A DNA stretch of 64,000 bases, from assembly GCA_965242805.1 (NCBI GenBank), contig CBDETD010000002.1, positions 2,418,001 through 2,482,000 of the forward strand. Reading direction: 5' to 3'. The notes under the pieces were generated by a model. The model did not search any database and was not told where the DNA came from. It worked only from the letters and a program-made list of their open reading frames with translations. The position numbers and the translations under genes are program-made. Positions 16,799 to 24,450 of the stretch are shown here, piece after piece (within the stretch, counting starts at the first letter, position 1; each line of letters starts with the position of its first letter). This DNA comes from JANQEU01 sp965242805. Its GTDB lineage: Bacteria > Bacteroidota > Bacteroidia > Cytophagales > Cyclobacteriaceae.

Positions 16799-17707
16799 TT
16801 ATCCTTTACCCTTGGCCTTTAGGATATCGAGGTTTTCTCCCATCTTCTTAACGATGAGAAGTGGGATTGAATCGTCGGCCTTCATAAGTTTGACCGTATT
16901 GCTACCTAACTCAGCAAGGGACTCCAACGTCTGACCTTTTGACCCTATGATGATCAGATCCGACTCAGTTTCCTTGGCTAATTTGATCGTTTCCGTGGCA
17001 AGCGAATCTTCCTGGTTCAATGTAAGTGCAATCGTTGCACTAAAGTCGAATTTGCTCAACCATCGTCCCATTTCCCTATCCGCAATTCGCTTCATAATGT
17101 CATCAAACTCCTCAAATGATTTCCCAGTCTCGGCAAAATCTTCGGGAATACTGTAGCTATGGTGTGCAATTATTTCAACCTCTTTATCTTTTCTCTTTAC
17201 ATCCATCGCCCGTTGCATGGCCAGGGTAGAATGATCTGAAAAATCCGTAATGACCAGGACCTTCTTCATTTTTTTATCCTGCTCCTCGGGAACCAGTAGG
17301 AAATTACAAGGAAGGTTACGTGATAACCTCTCGGACACAATTCCTGAACCACCTGATTCCTTTTTACGGCCGGCAATGACCAGGTCAGCTGTTTCCCTGA
17401 TGGCCAGATTGATCACTTCGTCAAATGGAGATCCGGATACCACCTTCGTCTCGTAGTTAACATCAGATTTCCCAAAAACGGAATTGACCTTGGCTTTCAA
17501 TGTCAATTTTTGATCCTCCACTAGCTGATTTCGAAAATTCAGGTATTCCTCAGGGAGATGGTCGTAGGATTTCATCTCTTTCGCTACATAAACGAAAAGG
17601 ATCTTTCCGGGCTTCAATATTGAACTAAGGAAATGGGTATATTCAAGGGTTTGGGAATCCATATCCGAGAAATCCATAGTTACGATCCAGATTCTACCTT
17701 CAGCCAT
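16799..17707 (-). CDS. Tandem universal stress protein (two UspA domains)
   Basis: The 302-residue protein has two UspA folds, about residues 1-145 and 148-295. The second keeps the ATP-binding pattern G-x2-G-x9-G-[ST] in GSKGQTLESLAELGSNT. The first is altered (GRKKESGGSGIVSERLSR) but still close. USP proteins bind ATP and respond to stress and growth arrest; no enzymatic role is assigned. It stands alone between trxA (151 bases) and the ytxH gene. Confidence 0.92.
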   Translation of the reverse strand: MAEGRIWIVTMDFSDMDSQTLEYTHFLSSILKPGKILFVYVAKEMKSYDHLPEEYLNFRNQLVEDQKLTLKAKVNSVFGKSDVNYETKVVSGSPFDEVINLAIRETADLVIAGRKKESGGSGIVSERLSRNLPCNFLLVPEEQDKKMKKVLVITDFSDHSTLAMQRAMDVKRKDKEVEIIAHHSYSIPEDFAETGKSFEEFDDIMKRIADREMGRWLSKFDFSATIALTLNQEDSLATETIKLAKETESDLIIIGSKGQTLESLAELGSNTVKLMKADDSIPLLIVKKMGENLDILKAKGKG

Positions 17708-17810
17708 TATAAATTAAATTTTTTGGGTTCTAAAAATCAGTTTTCGCGCACGAAGTTAATGCCATAAGGAATATTCCATAGCTCCTCAGCTCCATTTTTT
17801 CAAAGGCAAT

Positions 17811-17842
17811 AAAAAAGGGTCGGAATAATCTCACCGACCCTT
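17811..17842 (-). terminator. Rho-independent terminator for the YtxH gene
   Basis: On the minus strand AAGGGTCGG (arm at 17842-17834) pairs with CCGACCCTT (17823-17815), followed by a T run from the A tract at 17811. It lies 29 bases beyond the YtxH stop codon. Confidence 0.85.
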
Positions 17843-17870
17843 ACTGATTTTTAATGAATTCCTGATTTCC

Positions 17871-18134
17871 CTAGTTTACGTGAAGGGCTTCCTTAACTTT
17901 TTTCACGGTTTTATTACCCATTTCCATGGGCTTTTCCACTGTGCGATTCAAGAGATCTTTCGCTTCTTCCAATCTCTTATGTGCCATGTCTTCCAGGGAT
18001 TTCTTCGTTGAATCCACTTCATCAACGATCATCTTCCTGGTCTTTTTACCACTTCTCGGGGCAGTAAGTATACCTGTCAAAAGGCCGGCTCCGGTTCCAA
18101 TAACAAATGCTAGAAAAATTTTGAACGTGTTCAT
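17871..18134 (-). CDS. YtxH domain-containing protein
   Basis: An 87-residue protein with one N-terminal hydrophobic, glycine-rich segment (FLAFVIGTGAGLLTGILTAP) and the RSGKKTRK basic motif typical of YtxH (gas-vesicle/GvpP-like) proteins, followed by a charged helical tail. The family is membrane-bound and often stress-induced; no precise function is established. It is upstream of the USP gene on the same strand but separated from it by a strong terminator, so it is probably its own transcript. Confidence 0.85.
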   Translation of the reverse strand: MNTFKIFLAFVIGTGAGLLTGILTAPRSGKKTRKMIVDEVDSTKKSLEDMAHKRLEEAKDLLNRTVEKPMEMGNKTVKKVKEALHVN

Positions 18135-18240
18135 GTTAATCCAATTACGATCAGTACTGATGTAAAGAAGATAATCTAACCAATAAGCTAAATGTGTGAA
18201 ATGAGAAGTCAGTCACAGAAAATTGACTTTTCTCATAAAG

Positions 18241-18450
18241 AGGAGAAATCTCAAATTACAATAAAAGGGAAATTCCAATAACCAAATTTCAAATAACAAA
18301 TAATTGACAATAACCAATAAGTCAAATCACAAGGAACTCATTGAGAGTTTCAACCAATCATTGCCATTCGTGATTTGGAGTTTTATTTGGAATTTGGCAT
18401 TTGGTTATTGTGATTTACTTGAAAATTGATTTTTGGAATTTGATTATTCA
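18241..18450. repeat. AT-rich word repeat with inverted halves
   Basis: The left half repeats A-rich words (CCAATAACCAAATTTCAAAT, AATAACAAAT, CAATAACCAATAAGTCAAAT). The right half carries the same words in reverse complement (ATTTGGAATTTGGCATTTGG, TTATTGTGATTT). It fills the 330-base gap between the divergent YtxH gene and the 150-residue protein gene. It has no coding potential and resembles small intergenic repeats that I believe occur in several Bacteroidota genomes; that part is impression only. Confidence 0.6.
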
Positions 18451-18464
18451 TTTTAGATTGAAAA

Positions 18465-18917
18465 ATGACCTATTCAAAGGTTGGAACTTTTTTGTGTGTT
18501 CTATTACTATCAGCGAGTTCGCTGGCACAGGATGGTTCTGATCAAAAATTGATCCTTTCCCAAAAAAATGGAACGAAGAAAAAAGAGATTAAAATAGGTG
18601 AAAAATTGACCGTTTTGGCCTCTGGCGATAAACTCAAAGGTCGAATTACAGGGATCGCGCTCGATTCAATTGAAGTGGATGATAAAGCAATTCCTTTGGC
18701 AACCATCTCATTGATCAAAAGAAATAAAGAAGGCAAAACCCTTGGATTTTTCCTGATACCAATCGGATTCCTATACTCCCTGGAGCGCTCGAATAGTGTT
18801 GCTGATACAGGATTAGGTGCCTATATCGCAGTAGGATCCATCATGTCAGCTTCGGGTATCTTCCTTACACTAAAATCAAAGCACAGCTCCGATAAATGGA
18901 GTTACTCTATAGAATAA
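18465..18917 (+). CDS. Secreted or membrane protein of unknown function (150 aa)
   Basis: It has a signal peptide (cleavage likely after SSLA), a small beta-rich domain (KLTVLASGDKLKGRITGIALDSIEVDDKAIPLATI), and two hydrophobic stretches near residues 98-110 and 118-134 separated by a short loop. The gene at 29264 encodes the same plan: a signal peptide, a domain with strands around a D-S-[AI] turn followed by an I-x-L-[AV]-x-I-x-x-I motif, and two C-terminal hydrophobic segments. I suspect they are paralogues. No function is recognised. Confidence 0.6.
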   Translation: MTYSKVGTFLCVLLLSASSLAQDGSDQKLILSQKNGTKKKEIKIGEKLTVLASGDKLKGRITGIALDSIEVDDKAIPLATISLIKRNKEGKTLGFFLIPIGFLYSLERSNSVADTGLGAYIAVGSIMSASGIFLTLKSKHSSDKWSYSIE

Positions 18918-18981
18918 GCACTCATTGGTCCCACTTTGATTAATAAGAGTCCTGTTTTGGTTTGTTGACCATGAAATAGAC

Positions 18982-19009
18982 TTGTAATTCCAATAATTAC
19001 GTATTTTTG
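18982..19009 (+). promoter_or_regulatory. Promoter of amtB
   Basis: TTG at 18982-18984, 17 bases, then TATTTTTG at 19002-19009, which fits the Bacteroidota pattern TTG-N17-23-TAnnTTTG. The predicted start leaves about 30 bases before ATG 19046. It also shows that an upstream in-frame TTG at 19007 is part of the promoter and not a start codon. Confidence 0.65.
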
Positions 19010-19045
19010 GAAAAAAATGGTTCAATATATATCTACTCAATTAAC

Positions 19046-20368
19046 ATGAAACGTAAATCTTCATTATTTACGTTCTTTTTTTTACTACTAATTTCACCTG
19101 TCTTTTCTCAAGAAACTCCATCGATTGATTCGGGAGCCACTTCCTGGATGCTTACATCCACAGCTTTGGTTCTGCTAATGATCCCTGGATTGGCAATGTT
19201 CTATGGTGGATTGGTACGAACAAAGAACGTGCTTGGTACCATGATGCACAGCTTCGCCGCAATGGGAATTATGACCGTCCTTTGGACAATTTGTGGCTAC
19301 GCGATGGCATTTGGCCCAAATGTCCTTGGAGGCTGGTTTGGATGGAGCTGGGATTATGTATTACTCTCCGGAATTGATGAATCAATTCTGGCTGAAGGTA
19401 TACCTGAATATGTGTTTACCATGTTCCAGGGAAAGTTCGCCATTATCACACCTGCTTTGATCGCGGGTGCGTTTGCTGAAAGGATCTCCTTCAAAGGCTA
19501 CTGCATTTTTATTGCTCTTTGGGGTATTCTCATCTACAATCCTCTCTGTCATTGGGTTTGGGCCGGGGATGGATTCTTGTTTAATCTTGGAGCCAATGGA
19601 GCTATCGACTTTGCCGGAGGTACGGTTGTACATATTTCCGCAGGCGTAAGTGGTCTGACTGCTGCTATTTATCTTGGAGCCAGAAAATCCTATCCACATT
19701 TACCCATGCAACCCAACAATCTGGTCATGACCATGATTGGTGCGGGACTTCTCTGGGTTGGTTGGTTCGGGTTCAATGCTGGTAGCAGTATTGCCAGCGG
19801 ATTAAGTACCGCCCAAGCCTTAACCGTCACTCAAATTGCAGCCGCCGCCGGAGGACTGACCTGGTTGATCATCGAAGGATGGCACCAGGGAAAAGCCACG
19901 GCATTAGGGTTTGCTTCAGGGATTCTGGCAGGACTTGTTGCCATTACACCAGCTGCTGGAGTGGTACAGCCCAGCGGGGCACTGGTCCTTGGAATACTGG
20001 CAACAATTGTCTGCTACCTTGCTGTCGTCTACAAAAACAAGTTGGGATATGATGACACATTGGATGCATTTGGCATTCATGGGATCGGAGGAATCATTGG
20101 AGCGATCTTCCTAACCTTCTTTATACGAGAAAGCTGGATGGTCGAGGCAGCTGCGATCGCTGGAGGTAGCTGGACCATGCTTCAACAGTTGGGGATACAG
20201 GCTCTTGCCGTACTCATAGCCATCGCCTATGCTGGTGGTGGGACTTTGATAATCCTGCTGGTCCTTGACAAGATCATCAAGCTTCGTTCAACCAAGGACG
20301 GTGAAATGAAAGGCCTTGACAGTTATTATCATGGTGAAAAAGGTTACGGAATGTTAAACCCAAGTTGA
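19046..20368 (+). CDS. amtB: Ammonium transporter Amt
   Basis: A 440-residue inner-membrane channel for ammonium, with an N-terminal signal peptide (MKRKSSLFTFFFLLLISPVFS) as seen in many AmtB proteins and about 11 membrane spans. Recognisable are MIPGLAMFYGGLVRTKN, the first pore histidine in GGTVVHISAGVSGL, and the second in FGIHGIGGIIG. The P-II gene follows 7 bases later, the classic amtB-glnK arrangement in which P-II plugs the channel when nitrogen is plentiful. ATG 19046 is preferred over TTG 19007 because the latter is inside the promoter. Confidence 0.95.
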   Translation: MKRKSSLFTFFFLLLISPVFSQETPSIDSGATSWMLTSTALVLLMIPGLAMFYGGLVRTKNVLGTMMHSFAAMGIMTVLWTICGYAMAFGPNVLGGWFGWSWDYVLLSGIDESILAEGIPEYVFTMFQGKFAIITPALIAGAFAERISFKGYCIFIALWGILIYNPLCHWVWAGDGFLFNLGANGAIDFAGGTVVHISAGVSGLTAAIYLGARKSYPHLPMQPNNLVMTMIGAGLLWVGWFGFNAGSSIASGLSTAQALTVTQIAAAAGGLTWLIIEGWHQGKATALGFASGILAGLVAITPAAGVVQPSGALVLGILATIVCYLAVVYKNKLGYDDTLDAFGIHGIGGIIGAIFLTFFIRESWMVEAAAIAGGSWTMLQQLGIQALAVLIAIAYAGGGTLIILLVLDKIIKLRSTKDGEMKGLDSYYHGEKGYGMLNPS

Positions 20369-20375
20369 TAGAATT

Positions 20376-20723
20376 ATGAAACTAATAATAGCAGTAATTA
20401 GAGAGAATCAACTGGATAGTGTTCGAGAATCACTTATAGAAGCAGGTGTATCAAGAATAACCGTAAGTCATGTTTCGGGTCACGGTCGCCAGGCACCAAG
20501 TGAGGAAATATACCGTGGGCAAAGAGTTGTGCCGCATTTGACAGAAAATGTTCGATTGGAAATTGCCGTGAATGACGAATTTGTTGATATAACTGTTGAC
20601 GCCATTACGGAAGGCACATCCGCAAATCAAGATGGAAAAATCGGTAGTGGTAAGATTTTTATACTTCCTATTGAACAAACCGTTCGGATAAGAACCGGAG
20701 AGAAAGGAAAAGATGCCATATAA
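20376..20723 (+). CDS. P-II family nitrogen regulator
   Basis: This 115-residue protein has the P-II fold, with IIAVIRENQLDSVRESLIEAGV at the start and the C-terminal signature GKIFILPIEQTVRIRTGE. It is cotranscribed with amtB and should bind and gate it. Two oddities are seen. The T-loop reads EEIYRGQRVVPHLTENV, with Val where the uridylylated Tyr51 normally stands. The B-loop reads TSANQDGKIGSGKIF, about four residues longer than the usual TGxxGDGKIF. Control is therefore likely by ligand and not by uridylylation. Confidence 0.92.
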   Translation: MKLIIAVIRENQLDSVRESLIEAGVSRITVSHVSGHGRQAPSEEIYRGQRVVPHLTENVRLEIAVNDEFVDITVDAITEGTSANQDGKIGSGKIFILPIEQTVRIRTGEKGKDAI

Positions 20724-20760
20724 AAAAGCCCGATCCGCCATTTGGCGGATCAGGCTCTTA
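20722..20760. terminator. Bidirectional terminator between the P-II gene and the 68-aa gene
   Basis: GCCcGATCCGCC pairs with GGCGGATCaGGC around ATTT (20728-20755). The A run at 20722-20727 serves the minus strand and the T-rich tail serves the plus strand. Confidence 0.85.
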
Positions 20761-20783
20761 TTATGAAAAAGAGAGCTACTGAT

Positions 20784-20990
20784 TTAGTGAGTTAGCTCAT
20801 ATTCCAGCTGTGCGGTATTCAATTCAGCGGTAATCCTGTTTGCCAGCCTAACACTAAGTTCATCGAACTTGTGTAACAAGAGGAAGGAATTATTTGCACT
20901 TTTTGAAACGAGGAAATCAAATTCTTCCCTTGGTCCCGTTTGATACTCGTTCATCTCGGGATTAAACCAAATGTAGATTTCTTCGCTCAT
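20784..20990 (-). CDS. Small cytoplasmic protein of unknown function (68 aa)
   Basis: The sequence MSEEIYIWFNPEMNEYQTG starts a compact domain with no membrane segment and an acidic, helical second half (ELSVRLANRITAELNTAQLE). It has an ATG start and a terminator 24 bases beyond the stop. I do not recognise a family. It is flanked by the P-II gene and a divergent small membrane protein. Confidence 0.6.
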   Translation of the reverse strand: MSEEIYIWFNPEMNEYQTGPREEFDFLVSKSANNSFLLLHKFDELSVRLANRITAELNTAQLEYELTH

Positions 20991-21110
20991 TTTAACGTTG
21001 AGTATTTTTCAAAGGTGCGTAGATCAGATTTTCAAATCATGTCAAAACGGTTAACATTTCTGCCAAAATCTGCCTGAATCCATTTATATTCCTGCCAAAA
21101 CCCATAATTT

Positions 21111-21299
21111 ATGAGACCGAAGCAATTAAAAGCAGTGGGAGTCTTCTTAGGAGTTTTATTGGTAATTGTAATAACTCTTCAGTTTATCTCCACCTTTGAA
21201 AGTGGGACACCCAACTACTATTTTATTGTTATGGGTTGTGGAATGCTCTTGTTATTGTACTATACGATCTCCACCACAAGTGGAAGGTGGCGTCGTTAA
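21111..21299 (+). CDS. Small two-span membrane protein of unknown function (62 aa)
   Basis: Two hydrophobic helices (about residues 8-26 and 35-53) with basic ends (MRPKQLK and GRWRR), which suggests both termini face the cytoplasm. It converges with recR and their last four bases overlap. There is no recognised family. The well-formed topology and ATG start make it likely to be real. Confidence 0.55.
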   Translation: MRPKQLKAVGVFLGVLLVIVITLQFISTFESGTPNYYFIVMGCGMLLLLYYTISTTSGRWRR

Positions 21300-21907
21300 G
21301 AATCAGAAAAGAGTGTTCTTGTAGTAATACTCCTTCCCAATGTTAATTCGTCCGCATATTCTAATTCTCCTCCTACTGGAATGCCCCTGGCGATCGTTGT
21401 TATCCTTACCGGGGAATCTGATAGTCTTTTACTAATGTAGAAGGCTGTGGTATCCCCTTCCATAGTGGCGCTCAAAGCAAGGATGATCTCCTTCACATGG
21501 CCTTCACTCTCCAGAATACGCCTAAAGAGTGATTCAAGATTGAGGTTATCTGGTCCAATGCCGTCAATAGGTGAAATACGTCCTCCCAGGACATGGAACA
21601 TACCATTATACTGTCCAGTGTTTCTTATCGCTAAAACATCCGGTGTATCTTCTACAACACAGATGACTGAAGTATCAGTCTTTATGGTCTGGCAAGTACA
21701 ATCTTCGGTGTCGGAGATTATATGGCAGATCCGGCAATATTTTATTTCCTTTCTGAGTTGGGAAAGAGCTGATGAAAGTTGTTCGGTTTTCTCGAGAGGT
21801 TGCTTCAACAAATGGAGGACCAGCCTCAAGGCTGTCTTCTTTCCTATTCCTGGTAATCTTGATATTTCGTTGACTGCTTCCTCGACAAGCTTGGAAGGGT
21901 ATTCCAT
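21296..21907 (-). CDS. recR: Recombination mediator RecR
   Basis: RecR acts with RecO (and RecF) to load RecA on gapped DNA. The 203-residue protein has the N-terminal helix-hairpin-helix (ISRLPGIGKKTALRLVLHLL), the four-Cys zinc finger (CRICHIISDTEDCTC), the TOPRIM core (ICVVEDTPDVLAI to GGRISPIDGIGPDNL) and the C-terminal Walker-like ITTIARGIPVGGELEYADELTL. It follows clpS with no intergenic space. Confidence 0.96.
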   Translation of the reverse strand: MEYPSKLVEEAVNEISRLPGIGKKTALRLVLHLLKQPLEKTEQLSSALSQLRKEIKYCRICHIISDTEDCTCQTIKTDTSVICVVEDTPDVLAIRNTGQYNGMFHVLGGRISPIDGIGPDNLNLESLFRRILESEGHVKEIILALSATMEGDTTAFYISKRLSDSPVRITTIARGIPVGGELEYADELTLGRSITTRTLFSDS

Positions 21908-22195
21908 TTATTCGATTGCTGCTTTGATTCCAGCTTCAGTAATTCCTTCTCTCATAGGCTTCAGCTCAACATAGGTGCCTGATTTAACTGCACATTTACC
22001 CTTGTAGTGAATAATGTAGGTGCATTGCTCAGCCTGTTGAGAATCATGCTTACATACCTTAATGAGCGTGTTAATTACATGATCAAATGTATTGTGGTCG
22101 TCATTATATACAACCAGGTTCTTGAGATCCTCATCTTTCTCCTGTACTTCGACTAAGACTTCCTCTTGTAATTGTCTCTCGTGCTGCAAGCTCAT
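21908..22195 (-). CDS. clpS: Clp protease adaptor ClpS
   Basis: ClpS recognises N-degrons and delivers them to the Clp ATPase. The 95-residue protein has the core NLVVYNDDHNTFDHVINTLIKVCKHDSQQAEQCTYIIHYKGKCAVKSG, with the NDD/N and H residues of the N-end binding pocket. Its partner ClpC starts at the left edge of the window. It is adjacent to recR and probably in one transcript from the box at 22212-22219. Confidence 0.94.
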   Translation of the reverse strand: MSLQHERQLQEEVLVEVQEKDEDLKNLVVYNDDHNTFDHVINTLIKVCKHDSQQAEQCTYIIHYKGKCAVKSGTYVELKPMREGITEAGIKAAIE

Positions 22196-22211
22196 TTTCT
22201 CAAAATTTGTG

Positions 22212-22219
22212 CAAATTTA
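22212..22219 (-). promoter_or_regulatory. Putative -7 promoter box for clpS-recR
   Basis: On the minus strand TAAATTTG followed by C matches TAnnTTTG and lies 16 bases before the clpS ATG. No clear -33 TTG is visible. Confidence 0.4.
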
Positions 22220-22395
22220 GCATAAAGGTTTAATAAGTGTGAAAACTAGGTTTCTCCTTCGGAAAATACCATTTTTTTGTAACGAAAGGGAATAATTATT
22301 TGCTAGATAGGAAATTTTATGTTCTTTCGGATCTACTCTTCATTCAATGGTCATATTAGAAATAGTAGCTATTTTGCAGTCCTTTCATAGCTGAT

Positions 22396-23832
22396 ATGTC
22401 TCCAGGTTTTGTAGCCTCCATAGTTTTAGGATATTTCGTCTTGTTGATAGTGATATCATGGATCACTTCGAAGAATACGACTTCGGAAACTTTCTATACG
22501 GCGAATCGCCAGTCTCCATGGTATTTGGTTGCCTTCGGAATGATTGGAGCTTCCCTTTCCGGTGTTACATTCATTTCAGTGCCCGGCGAAGTCGGCAATA
22601 GTAATTGGTATTATTTCCAAATGGTAATAGGTTACCTTCTTGGATATTTTGTAATTGCCACTGTATTGATGCCAATCTATTACCGCCTTCAATTGGTATC
22701 GATATACTCCTACCTGGAGGATCGATTCGGATTTTGGTCCTACAAATCAGGAGCTTTCTTCTTCTTACTCAGCAGGGTAATTGGTGCTTCATTCAGACTC
22801 TTCCTGGTAGCTGGAGTTCTGCAACTAACATTCTTCGATGCGTTTGGACTACCTTTTTGGGTTGCTGTCATGAGCGCCATCATACTCATTTGGTTGTATA
22901 CATTCAAGGGAGGGATCAAAACAATTGTATGGACAGATACTTTGCAAACAGCTTTCATGATCATAAGTGTGATCGTAAGTATTTATTTCATAAAGGATAG
23001 CATAAACTGGACCTGGAGTGAATTAATGACCAGTGTTTCGATGGATTCTAAAAGCAGAATATTCAACTGGGAATGGCAAAGTAATCGCAACTTTTTCAAA
23101 CAATTTTTTGCCGGAGCATTCATAGCCATAGTCATGACGGGTTTAGATCAGGACATGATGCAAAAAAACCTTACCTGCAAAACACTGTCAGATGCTCAAA
23201 AAAATGTGTTTTGGTTTAGTATAATTCTCGTATTCGTCAACCTGTTGTTCCTGGTACTTGGCGTATTGCTGTATCAATTCTCAGATGTAAATGCAATAGA
23301 ACTTACCAGAAGATCAGACAACCTATTTCCAATGCTGGCAGTTGAGCATTTTTCGATTGCCGGAGGTGTTTTCTTTTTGCTGGGGATAACAGCTGCCGCA
23401 TACTCGAGCGCTGATTCCGCTTTAACCGCTTTGACTACTTCATTTTGTGTGGATTTCCTGGGATTCAATCCTTCCAACTTCGGCGAAAAGAAAAGGATCC
23501 GCATAGTAGTCCATCTAGGTTTTTCCCTGCTCCTCTTCTTGGTGATCCTGATATTTAATGCTATCAACGATGAGAGTGTCATTAATTCGATTTTTGCTGC
23601 GGCAGGATACACTTACGGACCATTATTAGGTCTTTATACCTTCGGGATCTTTACCAATTTGAAAGTCAAAGATCGATTTGTGCCGCTTATTTGCATCCTT
23701 TCTCCCTTCATTTCTTATCTCATTGATCTGTATTCGGAAGATCTTCTTGGAGGTTACCAATTCGGATTCGAGATATTGATCCTGAACGGGTTTTTGACCT
23801 TTTTGGGATTGTTGATTATAAGAAATAACTAA
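22396..23832 (+). CDS. Sodium:solute symporter (SSS family)
   Basis: A 478-residue inner-membrane transporter with about 13 spans. SSS features include an opening helix followed by SETFYTANRQSPWYLVAFGMIGASLSGVTFISVPGEVG, where the broken helix and sodium-site residues lie, and GLDQDMMQKNLTCKT. The substrate (sugar, amino acid, sialate or other) cannot be read. It stands alone; the toxin-antitoxin pair starts 43 bases later under its own operator. Confidence 0.9.
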   Translation: MSPGFVASIVLGYFVLLIVISWITSKNTTSETFYTANRQSPWYLVAFGMIGASLSGVTFISVPGEVGNSNWYYFQMVIGYLLGYFVIATVLMPIYYRLQLVSIYSYLEDRFGFWSYKSGAFFFLLSRVIGASFRLFLVAGVLQLTFFDAFGLPFWVAVMSAIILIWLYTFKGGIKTIVWTDTLQTAFMIISVIVSIYFIKDSINWTWSELMTSVSMDSKSRIFNWEWQSNRNFFKQFFAGAFIAIVMTGLDQDMMQKNLTCKTLSDAQKNVFWFSIILVFVNLLFLVLGVLLYQFSDVNAIELTRRSDNLFPMLAVEHFSIAGGVFFLLGITAAAYSSADSALTALTTSFCVDFLGFNPSNFGEKKRIRIVVHLGFSLLLFLVILIFNAINDESVINSIFAAAGYTYGPLLGLYTFGIFTNLKVKDRFVPLICILSPFISYLIDLYSEDLLGGYQFGFEILILNGFLTFLGLLIIRNN

Positions 23833-23835
23833 ATG

Positions 23836-23870
23836 ATATTTATAATTTATATTTATAACTTATAAATATA
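23836..23870 (+). promoter_or_regulatory. Palindromic operator of the toxin-antitoxin pair
   Basis: The arm TATATTTATAA (23848-23858) and its exact reverse complement (23860-23870) are separated by one C. A third copy of the half-site ATATTTATAA lies at 23836-23845, 13 bases upstream in direct orientation. The palindrome ends 5 bases before the antitoxin ATG, where a ribbon-helix-helix repressor would be expected to bind. Confidence 0.65.
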
Positions 23871-23875
23871 GGTTC

Positions 23876-24112
23876 ATGGCCACTTTCACAAGTACTCTAC
23901 CTGATGAACTCTTAAAAGAATTGAAGAGTAGATCCAAGACACTTTCCATTCCAATGAACAAGATCATTGAAAATGCAACAAGAATATATCTTGAGCACCT
24001 CAACAGAGCTGAATACATAAGGTCATACAAGGAGGCAGGATCAGATCATGATCTTATTTCAATCGCCGAAGAAGGAATGGAAGACTATCTTGATCAACTT
24101 AAGGATAATTGA
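23876..24112 (+). CDS. Ribbon-helix-helix antitoxin of a MazF-type module
   Basis: The 78-residue protein begins ATFTSTLPDELLKELKSRSKTLSIPMNKIIENATRIYLEHL, a ribbon-helix-helix (CopG/Arc-like) fold, and ends in an acidic tail (SIAEEGMEDYLDQLKDN) suited to binding the toxin. It should dimerise, bind the palindrome just upstream, and neutralise the MazF-like toxin. Its stop overlaps the toxin start by four bases (TTGA). The rank of antitoxin before toxin, and the operator, support an autoregulated module. Confidence 0.85.
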   Translation: MATFTSTLPDELLKELKSRSKTLSIPMNKIIENATRIYLEHLNRAEYIRSYKEAGSDHDLISIAEEGMEDYLDQLKDN

Positions 24113-24441
24113 AACAGGGGGAAATTTGGAGTTGCGACCTCAATCCCACTAAAGGAAGTGAGCAATCGGGTTATAGGCCCGTGGTTATCATAAGTGGCAA
24201 TGTGTTGAACTCCTATTTACAGATTGTAATAGTCTGTCCCTTGACCACCAAGATCAAAAATTACAAGGGCAATGTGATTCTGGATCCGAATGAAACCAAC
24301 AATCTCAACAACAGATCAGAAATATTGACATTCCATATACGATCCGTTTCTAAGGCTAGATTGATCCAAAAGATAGGAAGTATATCCCCCTCTGAATTAA
24401 CAAGGATAAAAAAATGCCTGAATGAGATCCTGCAATACTAA
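24109..24441 (+). CDS. MazF/PemK-type mRNA interferase toxin
   Basis: A 110-residue MazF fold: GEIWSCDLNPTKGSEQSGYRPVVIIS carries the conserved catalytic arginine in the GSEQxGxRP motif, and CPLTTKIK supplies the conserved Thr. Such toxins cleave mRNA at short motifs that differ by family member. Length is normal and both key residues are present, so it should be active. The start is TTG overlapping the antitoxin stop; no nearby ATG gives the conserved GEIW start. Confidence 0.9.
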   Translation: MKQGEIWSCDLNPTKGSEQSGYRPVVIISGNVLNSYLQIVIVCPLTTKIKNYKGNVILDPNETNNLNNRSEILTFHIRSVSKARLIQKIGSISPSELTRIKKCLNEILQY

Positions 24442-24450
24442 CGTATCAAA

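Noticed and set aside
19007..19009. TTG as start codon of amtB
   Set aside because: It lies inside the -7 box of a well-formed promoter, and ATG 19046 gives a clean signal peptide.
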